Shown piece after piece: positions 35,755-44,739 of a stretch of DNA of 64,000 nt (position 1 is the stretch's first letter; the number at the start of each line of letters is the position of its first letter). This stretch comes from Prevotella sp. E13-17 (GTDB lineage Bacteria > Bacteroidota > Bacteroidia > Bacteroidales > Bacteroidaceae): NCBI RefSeq assembly GCF_022024035.1, contig NZ_CP091787.1:2604001-2668000 (forward strand). Reading direction: 5' to 3'. Below the pieces are notes generated by a model. It worked only from the letters and a program-made list of their open reading frames with translations. It was not told where the DNA came from and did no database searches. Position numbers and translations under genes: made by a program.

Positions 35755-37929
35755 TTAGTTGGCCATATCCGAAATGAACTTGATGCGCACCAGACGAATC
35801 TCGTTCTCCGAGAAATCTCCTCCGAACTCTTCAAAGGCTGCGTCAATATCGTCTTTTTCCTGTTCTGAGAAATAATCATAGATATCGTTGATATCGTCCG
35901 GATCCATGATATCATTGAGGAAATAGTCGATGTTCACCTTATTGCCACTATACAGCACAATACCCTCAAGTTCGTCCAGCAACTCCTCAAATTCCATACC
36001 CAAAGCATTGGCTATATCATCCAGCGCTATACGACGGTCGATATTCTGAAGAATCTTGAGCTTCTTCATCGAATCCTTCGGCTTCGTTCTGACACGCAGA
36101 TCCGACTGCCTTTCTATCTCGTTCTCCTCACAATAGCGCTTGATCAGATCTACGAATGCTTTAGCATAAGGCTGTCGGGTCTTGCCATCGCCTACTCCCT
36201 GAATATTCTTCAGTTCATCAAGTGTCACAGGATAATCGGTAGCCATCTGCTCCAATGAGACATCCTGAAAGATGACATATGGCGGACGTTCCAGCTTGCG
36301 CGACCACTCCCTGCGCAGGTCATGCAACATCGCACTCAGAGTGGGATCCAATGCGCTGGTATTACCCTCTGCATTCATCAAATCCTCGTCCTCATTAAAC
36401 TCATGATCCTCTACAACCATAAAGCGTGTTGGGTTCTTCAGGAACTTCTTGCCAGCAGCCGTCACCTTCAGCAGACCATAATTCTCAACCTCCTTTTTCA
36501 GGTAACCAGCAATCAAAGCCTGGCGTATCACTGGATTCCAAATCTTAGAATCAAACTCCTCACCAGCCCCAAAAGCATCCAGTTCATGATGTTTATGCGC
36601 CACAATCTCGTCGGTGGCACGACCGCGAATAAAGTCAATGACATAGTCGGCACGGAAGTTCTCCTTAATAGCCATCACAGCCTCAAGGACGATGCAGAGT
36701 TGTTTCTGCGCTTCAATCTTTGTGCCGGGGTGCAGACAGTTGTCACAATTATGACAGTTGTCTTTATCATACTGTTCACCAAAATAGTGAAGCAACATCT
36801 TTCTACGACATACAGAGGTCTCGGCATAGGCGGCAGTCTCCTGCAACAGTTGTCGGCCAATGTCCTGCTCGGCCACGGGCTTTCCCTCCATAAACTTATC
36901 AAGTTTCTGCAGGTCCTTATAACTATAGAAGGCCAAACAGATGCCTTCGCCTCCGTCACGTCCGGCTCGACCCGTCTCCTGATAATAGCCTTCAAGCGAC
37001 TTCGGAATGTCATAGTGGATCACGAAACGCACGTCGGGCTTATCTATACCCATACCAAAGGCGATGGTAGCCACGATGACATCAATCTTCTCCATCAAGA
37101 AGTCATCCTGCGTCTGCGAACGCGTGGTGGAGTCAAGACCGGCATGATAGGCCTGTGCCTTGATATCATTGGCTCGCAGCACCTCGGCCAGGTCCTCCAC
37201 CTTTTTGCGTGACAGGCAATAGATGATGCCACTCTTTCCAGGATGCTGTTTGATGAAGCGCACAATATCCTTATCTATATCCTTGGTCTTTGGCCTTACC
37301 TCGTAGTACAGATTGGGGCGGTTAAACGAACTTTTGAACTCATCGGCATCAACGATTCCCAAGTTCTTTTTAATATCCGTACGCACCTTGTCTGTTGCAG
37401 TAGCCGTCAGCGCTATGATGGGTGCTTTGCCAATCTCGTTGACGATAGGTCGTATGCGTCGATACTCCGGACGGAAGTCGTGTCCCCACTCCGAAATACA
37501 GTGAGCCTCGTCAACCGCATAAAAAGAGATCTTGCAAGTCTTCAAGAACTCGACATTATCTTCTTTCGTCAGCGACTCCGGAGCCACATAAAGCAGCTTT
37601 GTGCGCCCCGTTCGTATATCTTTCTTTACCTGATCAACAGCAGCCTTATTCAATGAAGAATTCAAGAAATGAGCAGTACCCTCATGTTCACTTAAGTGTG
37701 AGATAAAATCCACCTGATTTTTCATCAGGGCTATCAGTGGCGATATAACAATAGCCACGCCATCCATCAACAGTGAAGGCAACTGATAGCATAACGATTT
37801 ACCACCGCCCGTAGGCATCAACACAAACGTATCGCGTCCATCCAACAAGTTCTTGATGATTGCTTCCTGATCACCCTTGAACGTGTCGAAGCCGAAATAG
37901 CGTTTTAAGGCATCTGTCAGATTCTTCAT
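35755..37929 (-). CDS. recQ: ATP-dependent DNA helicase RecQ
   Basis: 724 residues. Helicase motifs: I LMPTGGGKSLCYQLP, II AVDEAHCISEWGHDFRPEYRRI, III TATATDKV, and VI YYQETGRAGRDG. The RQC zinc cysteines are in CRRKMLLHYFGEQYDKDNCHNCDNC, followed by the winged helix and an HRDC domain (about 520-610, LRREWSRKLERPPYVIFQDVSLEQMATDYP). A further ~110-residue acidic C-terminal extension (DDINDIYDYFSEQEKDDIDAAFEEFGG) is seen in Bacteroidetes RecQ. It unwinds DNA 3'-5' for recombination and fork repair. It begins 6 nt after clpX, so it is probably the third gene of clpP-clpX-recQ. Confidence 0.96.
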   Translation of the reverse strand: MKNLTDALKRYFGFDTFKGDQEAIIKNLLDGRDTFVLMPTGGGKSLCYQLPSLLMDGVAIVISPLIALMKNQVDFISHLSEHEGTAHFLNSSLNKAAVDQVKKDIRTGRTKLLYVAPESLTKEDNVEFLKTCKISFYAVDEAHCISEWGHDFRPEYRRIRPIVNEIGKAPIIALTATATDKVRTDIKKNLGIVDADEFKSSFNRPNLYYEVRPKTKDIDKDIVRFIKQHPGKSGIIYCLSRKKVEDLAEVLRANDIKAQAYHAGLDSTTRSQTQDDFLMEKIDVIVATIAFGMGIDKPDVRFVIHYDIPKSLEGYYQETGRAGRDGGEGICLAFYSYKDLQKLDKFMEGKPVAEQDIGRQLLQETAAYAETSVCRRKMLLHYFGEQYDKDNCHNCDNCLHPGTKIEAQKQLCIVLEAVMAIKENFRADYVIDFIRGRATDEIVAHKHHELDAFGAGEEFDSKIWNPVIRQALIAGYLKKEVENYGLLKVTAAGKKFLKNPTRFMVVEDHEFNEDEDLMNAEGNTSALDPTLSAMLHDLRREWSRKLERPPYVIFQDVSLEQMATDYPVTLDELKNIQGVGDGKTRQPYAKAFVDLIKRYCEENEIERQSDLRVRTKPKDSMKKLKILQNIDRRIALDDIANALGMEFEELLDELEGIVLYSGNKVNIDYFLNDIMDPDDINDIYDYFSEQEKDDIDAAFEEFGGDFSENEIRLVRIKFISDMAN

Positions 37930-37935
37930 ATCAAA

Positions 37936-39162
37936 TCAAAGGCTACGCGATTTGGCAAGTTGTTTTTCAACATACTCGCGTGTCACATTAAACTTCTTAA
38001 CATCCGTAGAAGGCACTTCAAACATAGCATCCGTCATCACGCCTTCAACGATAGAGCGCAAGCCACGGGCACCCAGTTTGTATTCTACGGCTTTATCCAC
38101 GATATAGTCCAGTGCTTCCTCATCGAAGGTCAGTTCGATGCCATCCATCTTAAACAGCTTGACATACTGCTTGACGATAGAGTTCTTCGGTTCCACCAGA
38201 ATTTTTCTCAGCGCTTCGCGATCCAGCGGGTTCAGATAAGTCAGCACTGGCAGACGACCAATAATCTCTGGAATCAGTCCAAACGACTTCAAGTCTTGTG
38301 GCTGCACATAGCGCATCAAGTCGTCCTTATCAATTTTACGCACGTTCTGCACCGAGTTATAACCGACCGTATGGGTGTTCATGCGCTGAGCGATCTTTCG
38401 TTCGATGCCGTCGAAGGCGCCACCGCAGATAAACAGAATATTGCGTGTATCCACATGGATATAGTCCTGATCGGGATGTTTGCGCCCGCCCTTGGGTGGC
38501 ACGTTCACCACTGTACCCTCCAGCAACTTCAGCAAGCCCTGTTGCACGCCCTCACCGCTCACATCGCGCGTGATGCTGGGATTGTCGCTCTTGCGGGCTA
38601 TCTTGTCTATCTCGTCGATAAACACGATACCACGCTCGGCTGCACTCACGTTGTAGTTGGCCACCTGCAACAGTCTGCTCAGGATGCTCTCCACATCCTC
38701 GCCCACATAACCGGCTTCGGTCAGTACCGTGGCATCAACAATCGTGAAAGGCACATCCAGCAGTCGGGCTATCGTACGGGCCATCAGTGTCTTACCAGTA
38801 CCCGTAGAACCCACCATGATGATGTTCGACTTCTCAATCTCCACGCCGTCATCATCGGCCTTAGGCTGTTGCAAACGTTTATAATGGTTATAGACGGCTA
38901 CCGACAGGAAGCGCTTAGCCTCGTCCTGACCAATGATATACTGGTCCAGATAGGCCTTAATCTCTACCGGTTTTGGCACAGAACCCTTGGGGGTATATTC
39001 ACTTTGCTTACCATTAGCGCCACCAATAATGCCAGCCTCCTGAAGAATCTGATATGCCTGCTCCGCACAGTGCTCACAGATGTTAACTCCTCCAATACCA
39101 GATATCAGCAACTTTACGTCCTTGTCCGAACGACCGCAGAAATCACACTGTCTCTTCTTCAT
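37936..39162 (-). CDS. clpX: ClpX, ATPase subunit of the ClpXP protease
   Basis: 408 residues. Zinc-binding domain [14 protein letters not shown]...[15 protein letters not shown], Walker [16 protein letters not shown], Walker [40 protein letters not shown], and the ClpP-binding region. It unfolds substrates and feeds them to ClpP. It overlaps clpP by 4 nt. The order clpP-clpX-recQ is one cistron set. Confidence 0.97.
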   Translation of the reverse strand: MKKRQCDFCGRSDKDVKLLISGIGGVNICEHCAEQAYQILQEAGIIGGANGKQSEYTPKGSVPKPVEIKAYLDQYIIGQDEAKRFLSVAVYNHYKRLQQPKADDDGVEIEKSNIIMVGSTGTGKTLMARTIARLLDVPFTIVDATVLTEAGYVGEDVESILSRLLQVANYNVSAAERGIVFIDEIDKIARKSDNPSITRDVSGEGVQQGLLKLLEGTVVNVPPKGGRKHPDQDYIHVDTRNILFICGGAFDGIERKIAQRMNTHTVGYNSVQNVRKIDKDDLMRYVQPQDLKSFGLIPEIIGRLPVLTYLNPLDREALRKILVEPKNSIVKQYVKLFKMDGIELTFDEEALDYIVDKAVEYKLGARGLRSIVEGVMTDAMFEVPSTDVKKFNVTREYVEKQLAKSRSL

Positions 39163-39821
39163 TTCTTCACCAATACCTGATCAATCATGCCATATTCCTT
39201 TGCCTCTTCTGCCGTCATCCAGTAGTTGCGGTCTGAGTCTTTCCACACCTTGTCATAGTCGGTGTGAGAATGGTCTGCAATGATTGTATAGAGTTCTTTC
39301 TTCAGTTTCTGAATCTCACGGGCCTCAATCTCGATGTCGGAAGCCTGGCCCTGCACACCGCCCAGAGGCTGATGGATCATCACACGGCTGTGGGTCAGCG
39401 CCGAGCGCTTTCCTTCCTGACCAGCCACCAACAGCACTGCAGCCATCGAGGCAGCCATTCCAGTACAGATAGTAGCCACATCACTCGAGATGAACTGCAT
39501 CGTGTCGTAGATGCCAAGACCTGCATACACGCTGCCACCAGGCGAATTAATATAGAGGTTGATATCCTTGCCGGGATCTGTTGCGTCGAGATAGAGCAAC
39601 TGAGCCTGCAGCACATTGGCTGTATAGTCGTTGACCTCGGTACCTAGGAAGATGACACGATCCATCATCAGACGGGAAAAGACATCCATCTGCGTCACGT
39701 TCAGCTGTCGCTCCTCCAAGATATAAGGGTTCATGTACTGTGCTTGTTTCTTTGCTACGTCATCTAATACCAGTCCGTTCAATCCCAAATGCTGGGTTGC
39801 ATATTTTCTAAAATCATTCAT
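39159..39821 (-). CDS. clpP: ClpP, proteolytic subunit
   Basis: 220 residues. Serine protease with the nucleophile in [20 protein letters not shown], the His in [18 protein letters not shown] and the Asp about 50 residues later. A tetradecamer with ClpX degrades regulatory and damaged proteins. The ~25-residue N-terminal lead ([25 protein letters not shown]) is longer than in E. coli but normal in this group. Promoter box at 39853-39860. Confidence 0.97.
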   Translation of the reverse strand: MNDFRKYATQHLGLNGLVLDDVAKKQAQYMNPYILEERQLNVTQMDVFSRLMMDRVIFLGTEVNDYTANVLQAQLLYLDATDPGKDINLYINSPGGSVYAGLGIYDTMQFISSDVATICTGMAASMAAVLLVAGQEGKRSALTHSRVMIHQPLGGVQGQASDIEIEAREIQKLKKELYTIIADHSHTDYDKVWKDSDRNYWMTAEEAKEYGMIDQVLVKK

Positions 39822-39852
39822 AGTTTTTCTTTTCTTTTGTGCTTTCTAAATA

Positions 39853-39860
39853 CAAAATTA
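39853..39860 (-). promoter_or_regulatory. Promoter -7 box of clpP-clpX-recQ
   Basis: TAATTTTG on the minus strand, 31 nt before the clpP ATG and immediately after the tig terminator. Confidence 0.6.
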
Positions 39861-39895
39861 CGAAAAAAAGTCGAGATGCAATACATCCCGACTTT
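39861..39895 (-). terminator. Rho-independent terminator of tig
   Basis: On the minus strand AAAGTCGGGATG / CATCTCGACTTT (one mismatch) is followed by TTTTCG. It lies 33 nt after the tig stop. Confidence 0.85.
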
Positions 39896-39928
39896 ATTTT
39901 TTGGTTAAAGAATTATAATATCCTTATC

Positions 39929-41287
39929 TTATGCTTCCTGCATCATTTTATTGAACTCGTCAAGCGTCACTTCCTTCTCGTTCAACTTGACAGTACCCTT
40001 CAGAGCGGCTGTCAGTTTCACGTCAACAGCACGGTCAACGAAGTTCTCAATGTTCTCGCGCTTCTTCAGCTGCTCGGCAGCATAGTTCTCCAGCACGTCC
40101 TCAGGCACGTTGGTCATGCCATACTGAGCGAACTGAGCACGGATGGCATCCTTAGCAACGTTCTTCAGGTCGTCGTCTTCCACCTTGATGCCTGCAGCGC
40201 TTACCAGTTGCTCCTTGATCAGGTGCCACTTCAGCTCGTCGATAGAAGCCTTGAAGTTCTTCTCTACGAACTCTGCGCCCTTATCCTTATTATTATTCAG
40301 CATCACGCGCTTCAGGATGGCCTCGGGGAACTGCAGGTCGCCCACCTTCTTCTCAGCGTGCTTACGTACGTCGAGCAGGAACTTATAGTCGCTGTTAGCC
40401 ACCAGCTGGCCCTTCAGGCTGTCGGCAATGCGCTGACGGAAGTCAGCCTCGTCCTTCACACCCTCGCCGAATACGCGCTCGAAGAGCTTAGCGTCAACAG
40501 CGGCAGGCTGGAAGTGACGGATCTCAGTCACCTGGAAGCTGAAGTCAGCATCCATATCCTTGATAGCCTCTTTGTCGGTCTTCAGCAGGGCAGCCACCTC
40601 AGCGTCGTTGTCGGGATAGGCCTTCTTAGGATTGAAGACAATGATGTCGCCGGGCTTGCAACCCTCGAACTTTTTCTTCTCGTCCTCGCCCTTGATGTAG
40701 CTGGGCATAATCATGCCACCCTCAGTGGTGATGCCACCCTCGAGTGTGTTGCCCTCAGCATCCAGCTGACGCAGGTCACCCTTCAGTGTGTCGTTGCCGC
40801 TCCACTCCTGAGCCTCAACAAACTCGCCGGCCTGTGATGCGTACATCTGTACCTGATCGTCAATCAGCTTATCGTCAACCTTGATGGTGTAGTAATCAAT
40901 CTTATCTTTGCCGTTCAGTGCCACCTTGAACTCAGGAGCTACTGCGATATCAAACACAAACTCGAAAGGTCCGTCGCCCTCGAGATTCTGGGGCTGCTGC
41001 TTCTCCTCGTTGGGAAGGGGCTCGCCCAGCATCTGAATCTTATTCTCGCGGATATACTCATAGAGCTTCTCGCCCAAGATGCGGTTTACCTCGTCAACCT
41101 TCACGGCTGTACCATACTGCTTCTTAATCAGTCCCATAGGAACCATACCAGGACGGAAACCAGGCACCTGAGCCTTCTTACGGTAGTCCTTCAACTTCTT
41201 GTCCACTGCCTCCTGGTAGTCTGCCTTCTCAATGGCAATGGTCATCAAGCCATTGATTTTATCGGCACTTTCAAACTTAATATTCAT
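39929..41287 (-). CDS. tig: Trigger factor
   Basis: Ribosome-bound folding chaperone. 452 residues. The ribosome-docking signature GFRPGMVPMGLIKKQYG lies in the N-terminal domain (about 1-120). A divergent isomerase-like domain and the long helical C-terminal arms follow (VAAKDAIRAQFAQYGMTNVPEDVLENYAAEQLKKRENIENF). It stands alone between its own promoter box and terminator, with clpP-clpX downstream on the same strand, the usual neighbourhood of tig in many bacteria. Confidence 0.93.
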   Translation of the reverse strand: MNIKFESADKINGLMTIAIEKADYQEAVDKKLKDYRKKAQVPGFRPGMVPMGLIKKQYGTAVKVDEVNRILGEKLYEYIRENKIQMLGEPLPNEEKQQPQNLEGDGPFEFVFDIAVAPEFKVALNGKDKIDYYTIKVDDKLIDDQVQMYASQAGEFVEAQEWSGNDTLKGDLRQLDAEGNTLEGGITTEGGMIMPSYIKGEDEKKKFEGCKPGDIIVFNPKKAYPDNDAEVAALLKTDKEAIKDMDADFSFQVTEIRHFQPAAVDAKLFERVFGEGVKDEADFRQRIADSLKGQLVANSDYKFLLDVRKHAEKKVGDLQFPEAILKRVMLNNNKDKGAEFVEKNFKASIDELKWHLIKEQLVSAAGIKVEDDDLKNVAKDAIRAQFAQYGMTNVPEDVLENYAAEQLKKRENIENFVDRAVDVKLTAALKGTVKLNEKEVTLDEFNKMMQEA

Positions 41288-41329
41288 TCTTATATACCTT
41301 ATTTAATTATATATTTCGTTTTGAGCGTG

Positions 41330-41337
41330 CAAAATTA
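41330..41337 (-). promoter_or_regulatory. Promoter -7 box of tig
   Basis: TAATTTTG on the minus strand, 42 nt before the tig ATG. Confidence 0.55.
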
Positions 41338-41388
41338 CTCATAATTGTCGTAAAATCATCACAATTACGATTTTTTAACGAATGACCG

Positions 41389-42180
41389 TCATTCATCTTC
41401 ATCGGCACTCATGCGCTCTGCCTCCAACTTCTGGAAGTCTTTCTGGCGCAGCACAAACGAGTCGGTGAGGTAGTTTTTACGCACAATCTGATTGGCCGCC
41501 AGTTCTTCTGGTGTGCCATGAAACAAGATGCGTCCTTCGAAGAGCAGATAGGCTCGATCCGTGATACACAGGGTGTCTTCCACGTTGTGGTCGGTAATCA
41601 GGATGCCAATATTGCGGTCTTTCAGCTTCCAGACGATGAACTGAATATCTTCAACAGCGATGGGGTCCACACCGGCAAAGGGTTCGTCGAGCATGATGAA
41701 CTTGGGTTCGATGGCCAGACAGCGGGCTATCTCGCAGCGGCGGCGCTCGCCACCACTGAGCTGGTCGCCCAGATTCTTGCGCACCTTCTGCAGACGGAAC
41801 TCCTTGATCAGACTCTCCAACTTCTCCAGTTGGTAGTCGCGTGGCTTGCCCGTCATCTCAAGCACCGACAGGATGTTGTCCTCCACCGACATCTTGCGAA
41901 ACACCGATGCCTCCTGAGCCAGATAGCCGATGCCCGCCTGCGCACGCTTATAGACAGGATCTTTGGTCACCTCATGGTCGCCCAGATAGATATGTCCGTC
42001 GTTGGGCACCACCAGGCCGGTTGTCATATAAAACGAGGTCGTCTTTCCGGCACCGTTAGGTCCCAGCAGTCCCACAATCTCGCCCTGCTTCACGTCGAAG
42101 TTCACACCGTTCACCACGGTGCGCTTGCCATATCTCTTCACCAGTCCTTCGGCTCTGAGTACAATGCTTTCTTCTGCCAT
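41389..42180 (-). CDS. lptB: LPS export ABC transporter ATPase
   Basis: 263 residues from [22 protein letters not shown]. An upstream in-frame start at 42258 would place the promoter box at 42199-42206 inside the gene and is rejected. Walker [15 protein letters not shown]-loop, signature [15 protein letters not shown], Walker [15 protein letters not shown] and switch TDHN are all present, and [41 protein letters not shown] is LptB-like. It powers LPS transport from the inner membrane with LptFG, which are not in the window. Its promoter is back to back with that of mlaE. Confidence 0.93.
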   Translation of the reverse strand: MAEESIVLRAEGLVKRYGKRTVVNGVNFDVKQGEIVGLLGPNGAGKTTSFYMTTGLVVPNDGHIYLGDHEVTKDPVYKRAQAGIGYLAQEASVFRKMSVEDNILSVLEMTGKPRDYQLEKLESLIKEFRLQKVRKNLGDQLSGGERRRCEIARCLAIEPKFIMLDEPFAGVDPIAVEDIQFIVWKLKDRNIGILITDHNVEDTLCITDRAYLLFEGRILFHGTPEELAANQIVRKNYLTDSFVLRQKDFQKLEAERMSADEDE

Positions 42181-42198
42181 AGTGCTAAAATTTTGTTG

Positions 42199-42255
42199 CA
42201 AAGGTACGAAATTAAATTCACATTGCTCCAATATTAAATAAAATTTGTACCTTTG
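42199..42255. promoter_or_regulatory. Divergent promoters of lptB and mlaEF
   Basis: TACCTTTG on the minus strand (42199-42206) serves lptB, and TACCTTTG on the plus strand (42248-42255) serves mlaE. The boxes are 41 nt apart in a short AT-rich gap, so the two envelope-lipid operons could be controlled together. Confidence 0.7.
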
Positions 42256-42279
42256 CATCCGACTACAAACATTGATTCA

Positions 42280-43026
42280 ATGATTATTCATTCATATCTG
42301 ACAACCTTCGGACGTTACCTGATGCTGATGGGACGCACTTTCTCCGTACCCGAGCGTTTCCGCATGTTCTGGAAGCAATACGTCAAGGAAATGGAGCAAT
42401 TGGGCATCAATTCCATTGGCATCGTGCTGCTCATCTCGTTCTTCATCGGTGCCGTCATCTGCATTCAGATGAAGCTGAACATCGAGAGCCCCTGGATGCC
42501 CCGCTGGGTGGCTGGCTATACCACGCGCGAAATTATGCTGCTGGAGTTCTCGTCGTCTATCATGTGTCTGATTCTGGCAGGCAAGGTTGGCTCTAACATC
42601 GCCTCTGAGCTGGGCACCATGCGCGTCACCCAACAGATTGATGCACTCGACATCATGGGCATCAACTCGGCCTGTTATCTCATCCTTCCTAAGATTCTGG
42701 GCATGCTCACCATCATGCCTTTCCTGGTCATCTTCTCGTCGGCCATGGGCATTGGGGGTGCTTACGGCACCGCTTTCATCGGACATATCATGACGCCCGA
42801 CGACCTGACGCTGGGCCTGCAGCACGACTTTATCCCTTGGTTTTTGTGGATGTCTATCATCAAAAGTCAGTTTTTTGCCTTCATCATCTCCAGCGTGCCC
42901 GCCTACTATGGCTACACCGTTGAAGGTGGTTCGGTAAATGTGGGCAAGGCATCGACCGATGCGGTCGTAGCATCCAGCATGCTCATTCTGTTTAGTGATG
43001 TATTCTTAACCCAGTTGCTGTCATGA
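42280..43026 (+). CDS. mlaE: MlaE-family phospholipid transport permease
   Basis: 248 residues from MIIHSYLTTFGRYLMLMG; the longer frame from 42253 overlaps the promoter box. A multi-pass membrane protein with the MlaE signature region LEFSSSIMCLILAGKVGSNIASELGTMRVTQQIDALDIMGIN and the end region YGYTVEGGSVNVGKASTDAVVASSMLILFSD. It moves lipids between the membranes as part of an MCE-type transporter. The next gene, the ATPase, overlaps by 4 nt. No MlaD substrate-binding gene follows, so that subunit must lie elsewhere. Confidence 0.92.
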   Translation: MIIHSYLTTFGRYLMLMGRTFSVPERFRMFWKQYVKEMEQLGINSIGIVLLISFFIGAVICIQMKLNIESPWMPRWVAGYTTREIMLLEFSSSIMCLILAGKVGSNIASELGTMRVTQQIDALDIMGINSACYLILPKILGMLTIMPFLVIFSSAMGIGGAYGTAFIGHIMTPDDLTLGLQHDFIPWFLWMSIIKSQFFAFIISSVPAYYGYTVEGGSVNVGKASTDAVVASSMLILFSDVFLTQLLS

Positions 43027-43787
43027 TAGAAGTCAAGAATCTCTGTAAGTCTTTCGACGAGAAGCAAGTTTTAAAGGGCATCAGCACCGTCTTTGAGGAT
43101 GGTAAAACCAACCTGATCATCGGTCAGAGTGGCAGTGGCAAGACCGTGCTTATCAAGAACTTGGTGGGACTCCTTGAGCCTACCAGCGGACAGATCCTAT
43201 ACGACGGGCGCGACTTTGTACGCATGTCGAAGGAAGAGAAGGTGATGATGCGCCGTGAGATGGGCATGATCTTCCAGAGTGCAGCCCTCTTCGACTCGCT
43301 CACCGTGCTCGAGAATGTCATGTTTCCGTTGGATATGTTCTCGTCAATGACACTACGCGAGCGCAAGAAGCGCGCCATGGATTGCTTGGACCGCGTCAAC
43401 CTCATTGGGGCCGAAGACAAATATCCTGGCGAGATCAGTGGTGGCATGCAGAAGCGTGTGGCCATTGCGCGTGCCATCTCGATGAACCCTAAGTATCTGT
43501 TCTGCGACGAGCCTAACTCGGGTCTTGACCCAAAGACCTCGCTGGTCATCGACGACCTGCTTCACAGCATCACACAGGAGTTCAAGATGACTACCATCAT
43601 CAACACCCACGACATGAACTCCGTGATGGGCATTGGCGAAAACATCGTGTTCATCTACGAAGGCCACAAGGAGTGGCAGGGCGTCAGCAGCGACATCATG
43701 CACAGCACTAACCAGAAGCTCACCGACTTTATCTTTGCTAGTGACTTGCTGAAAGATATGCGTGCAGCCATTCTTAAGAACGAATAA
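43023..43787 (+). CDS. mlaF: MlaF-family ABC transporter ATPase
   Basis: 254 residues. Walker A GQSGSGKTVLIKNLVG, signature ISGGMQKRVAIARAISMNP, Walker B YLFCDEPNSGLDPKT. The MEVK-like N-terminus (MIEVKNLCKSFDEKQVLKGIS) and MIFQSAALFDSLTVLENV are characteristic of MlaF. It supplies energy to MlaE. No terminator is seen after it; array C follows within about 70 nt. Confidence 0.92.
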   Translation: MIEVKNLCKSFDEKQVLKGISTVFEDGKTNLIIGQSGSGKTVLIKNLVGLLEPTSGQILYDGRDFVRMSKEEKVMMRREMGMIFQSAALFDSLTVLENVMFPLDMFSSMTLRERKKRAMDCLDRVNLIGAEDKYPGEISGGMQKRVAIARAISMNPKYLFCDEPNSGLDPKTSLVIDDLLHSITQEFKMTTIINTHDMNSVMGIGENIVFIYEGHKEWQGVSSDIMHSTNQKLTDFIFASDLLKDMRAAILKNE

Positions 43788-43857
43788 AGGTCGTCTCTCC
43801 CACCCGTTCAGCCACTATTAGCACGCAAAAGTTACGCTTTTCAACTCCAATCTTTCA

Positions 43858-44215
43858 ACTATTGCAAATCGAAAGTACCCCTTTCAGCTTGCAATAGTTA
43901 TACTTTTGGTGTTCATCTAAAGTCTAGAAAGGCCATTTCTAGAGTCTAGAAACGGTCATTCTAAAGTCTAAAAGCACTAGTTCTAAAGTCTAGAAACGCC
44001 ACTTTTAAAGTCTAGAATCAAAACAATAGTTTCTGTTCTAGCCCCTAGAATGGTCACTTCTAGCCCCTGGATGGGCTGCTTCTAGGGGCTAGAAGTAGTC
44101 CTTCTAGGGGCTAGGAACGTCTCATCCAGGGGCTAGAATGACATCAAAAGTAAAGCTATGACAAGACAAAAGTAAAGCTATAACAAGACAAAAGCAGAAC
44201 TATGACGCTGCAAAA
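43858..44215 (+). repeat. 22-nt phased array C, mirror image of array B
   Basis: Ten cores start at 43915, 43937, 43959, 43981, 44003, 44036, 44058, 44080, 44102 and 44124: step 22 with one step of 33, as in array B. Cores 1-5 are of type TTCTAAAGTCTAGAA. After the 18-nt spacer TCAAAACAATAGTTTCTG come TTCTAGCCCCTAGAA and TTCTAGCCCCTGGAT, then TTCTAGGGGCTAGAA, TTCTAGGGGCTAGGA and ATCCAGGGGCTAGAA. The 7-nt spacers are AGGCCAT, ACGGTCA, GCACTAG, ACGCCAC, TGGTCAC, GGGCTGC, GTAGTCC and ACGTCTC. Upstream lies a hairpin, ACTATTGCAA (43858) / TTGCAATAGT (43889). Downstream are three units with AAAGCTATGA, AAAGCTATAA and AGAACTATGA, still 22 nt apart (44156, 44178, 44200 for CTATRA). It occupies the gap before the polysaccharide locus. 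Confidence 0.9.
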
Positions 44216-44229
44216 CTGCCCCCTTGGAT

Positions 44230-44399
44230 TCATCTTTGCCATTTACGTAACATATGATACTTCTTCTCGGAGAGATAACCAGTCAGTTTCACTTCCGCAT
44301 CAGTCAGTACGTTCTTTGGCATTCTTCTCTTCCATTTGACTATCTTATACTTCAAGTTCGTCTTGGCTCTGACAACAAAAGCAGTCAAATGTATTTGGC
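44230..44399 (-). pseudogene. Fragment of an IS4-type transposase
   Basis: On the minus strand a frame of about 53 codons reads AFVVRAKTNLKYK, then IVKWKRRMPKNVLTDAEVKL, then TGYLSEKKYHMLRKWQR and a stop. From memory of the family, FVVRAKTNLKYK-KWKRRxPKNVLTDAEVEL is the middle of Bacteroidetes IS4-family (DUF4372 group) transposases, just before the YYDEEQ/TNN region. The rest of the protein is missing on both sides. The fragment ends directly at the flank of array C. Confidence 0.65.
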
Positions 44400-44406
44400 T
44401 GCAAAA

Positions 44407-44508
44407 TCACAAAATCAAGTCCGTTTCATTTTTAAAAAAAAACTACCTAATAGACTGAATTTCAATCATTTCAAAGATCGATTAGTCCACTTTAACGGGA
44501 CAGTAGTG
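44407..44508 (-). mobile_element. Insertion-sequence end remnant, copy B
   Basis: Read on the minus strand, CACTACTGTCCCGTTAAAG, then TGGACTAAT and GAAACGGACTTGATTTTG match positions 1504-1601. It adjoins the transposase fragment, so it is probably the left end of the same element, joined to an internal transposase piece by deletion. Confidence 0.6.
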
Positions 44509-44739
44509 AAATAAGTTAGTTTCTCAGGAAAGAGGAACTTTTTTTGCCCGTTAACTATAAGGATTAGTAATGTTTTTCAGTTCGGTCTGTTTTTCCTTTT
44601 TTTCAGAACAATATTACTGAGGACATCTAGAAAATACGCCTATCTTAGCAGCGGAAAAGTCAATGACCCCTAGGCTAAGGGGCTGCGAAGGAAATATTAC
44701 CAGACTAACTGTATAGTATTAACTAAAAACATTTTAATT
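44509..44739 (+). other. Leader/operator region of the polysaccharide locus
   Basis: 231 nt with long T tracts and no gene. TATCTTAG at 44640-44647 is one base off the TAnnTTTG consensus and could be the promoter, which would give a ~90-nt leader. A small hairpin, CCCCT-AGGCTA-AGGGG, lies at about 44667-44682. GTTTTTC recurs at 44572 and 44589. The 19-bp direct repeat seen before the GH43-like gene at 56.5 kb is not found here by eye. Confidence 0.3.

Noticed and set aside
41340..41388. Terminator after lptB
   Set aside because: Only short, weak inverted repeats (AATTGT/ACAATT and GAATGAC/GTCATTC) are present, the second overlapping the stop codon; not convincing.
43915..44138. Array C as a plasmid-type replication origin with iterons
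   Set aside because: 22-nt spacing fits iterons, but there is no replication gene, the cores fall into different sequence classes, and two copies lie on what appears to be a chromosome. It is kept only as an analogy.
44254..44514. Plus-strand frame of 86 codons in the IS remnant
   Set aside because: The opposite strand carries the recognisable transposase fragment; the plus frame is its shadow and has no start context.
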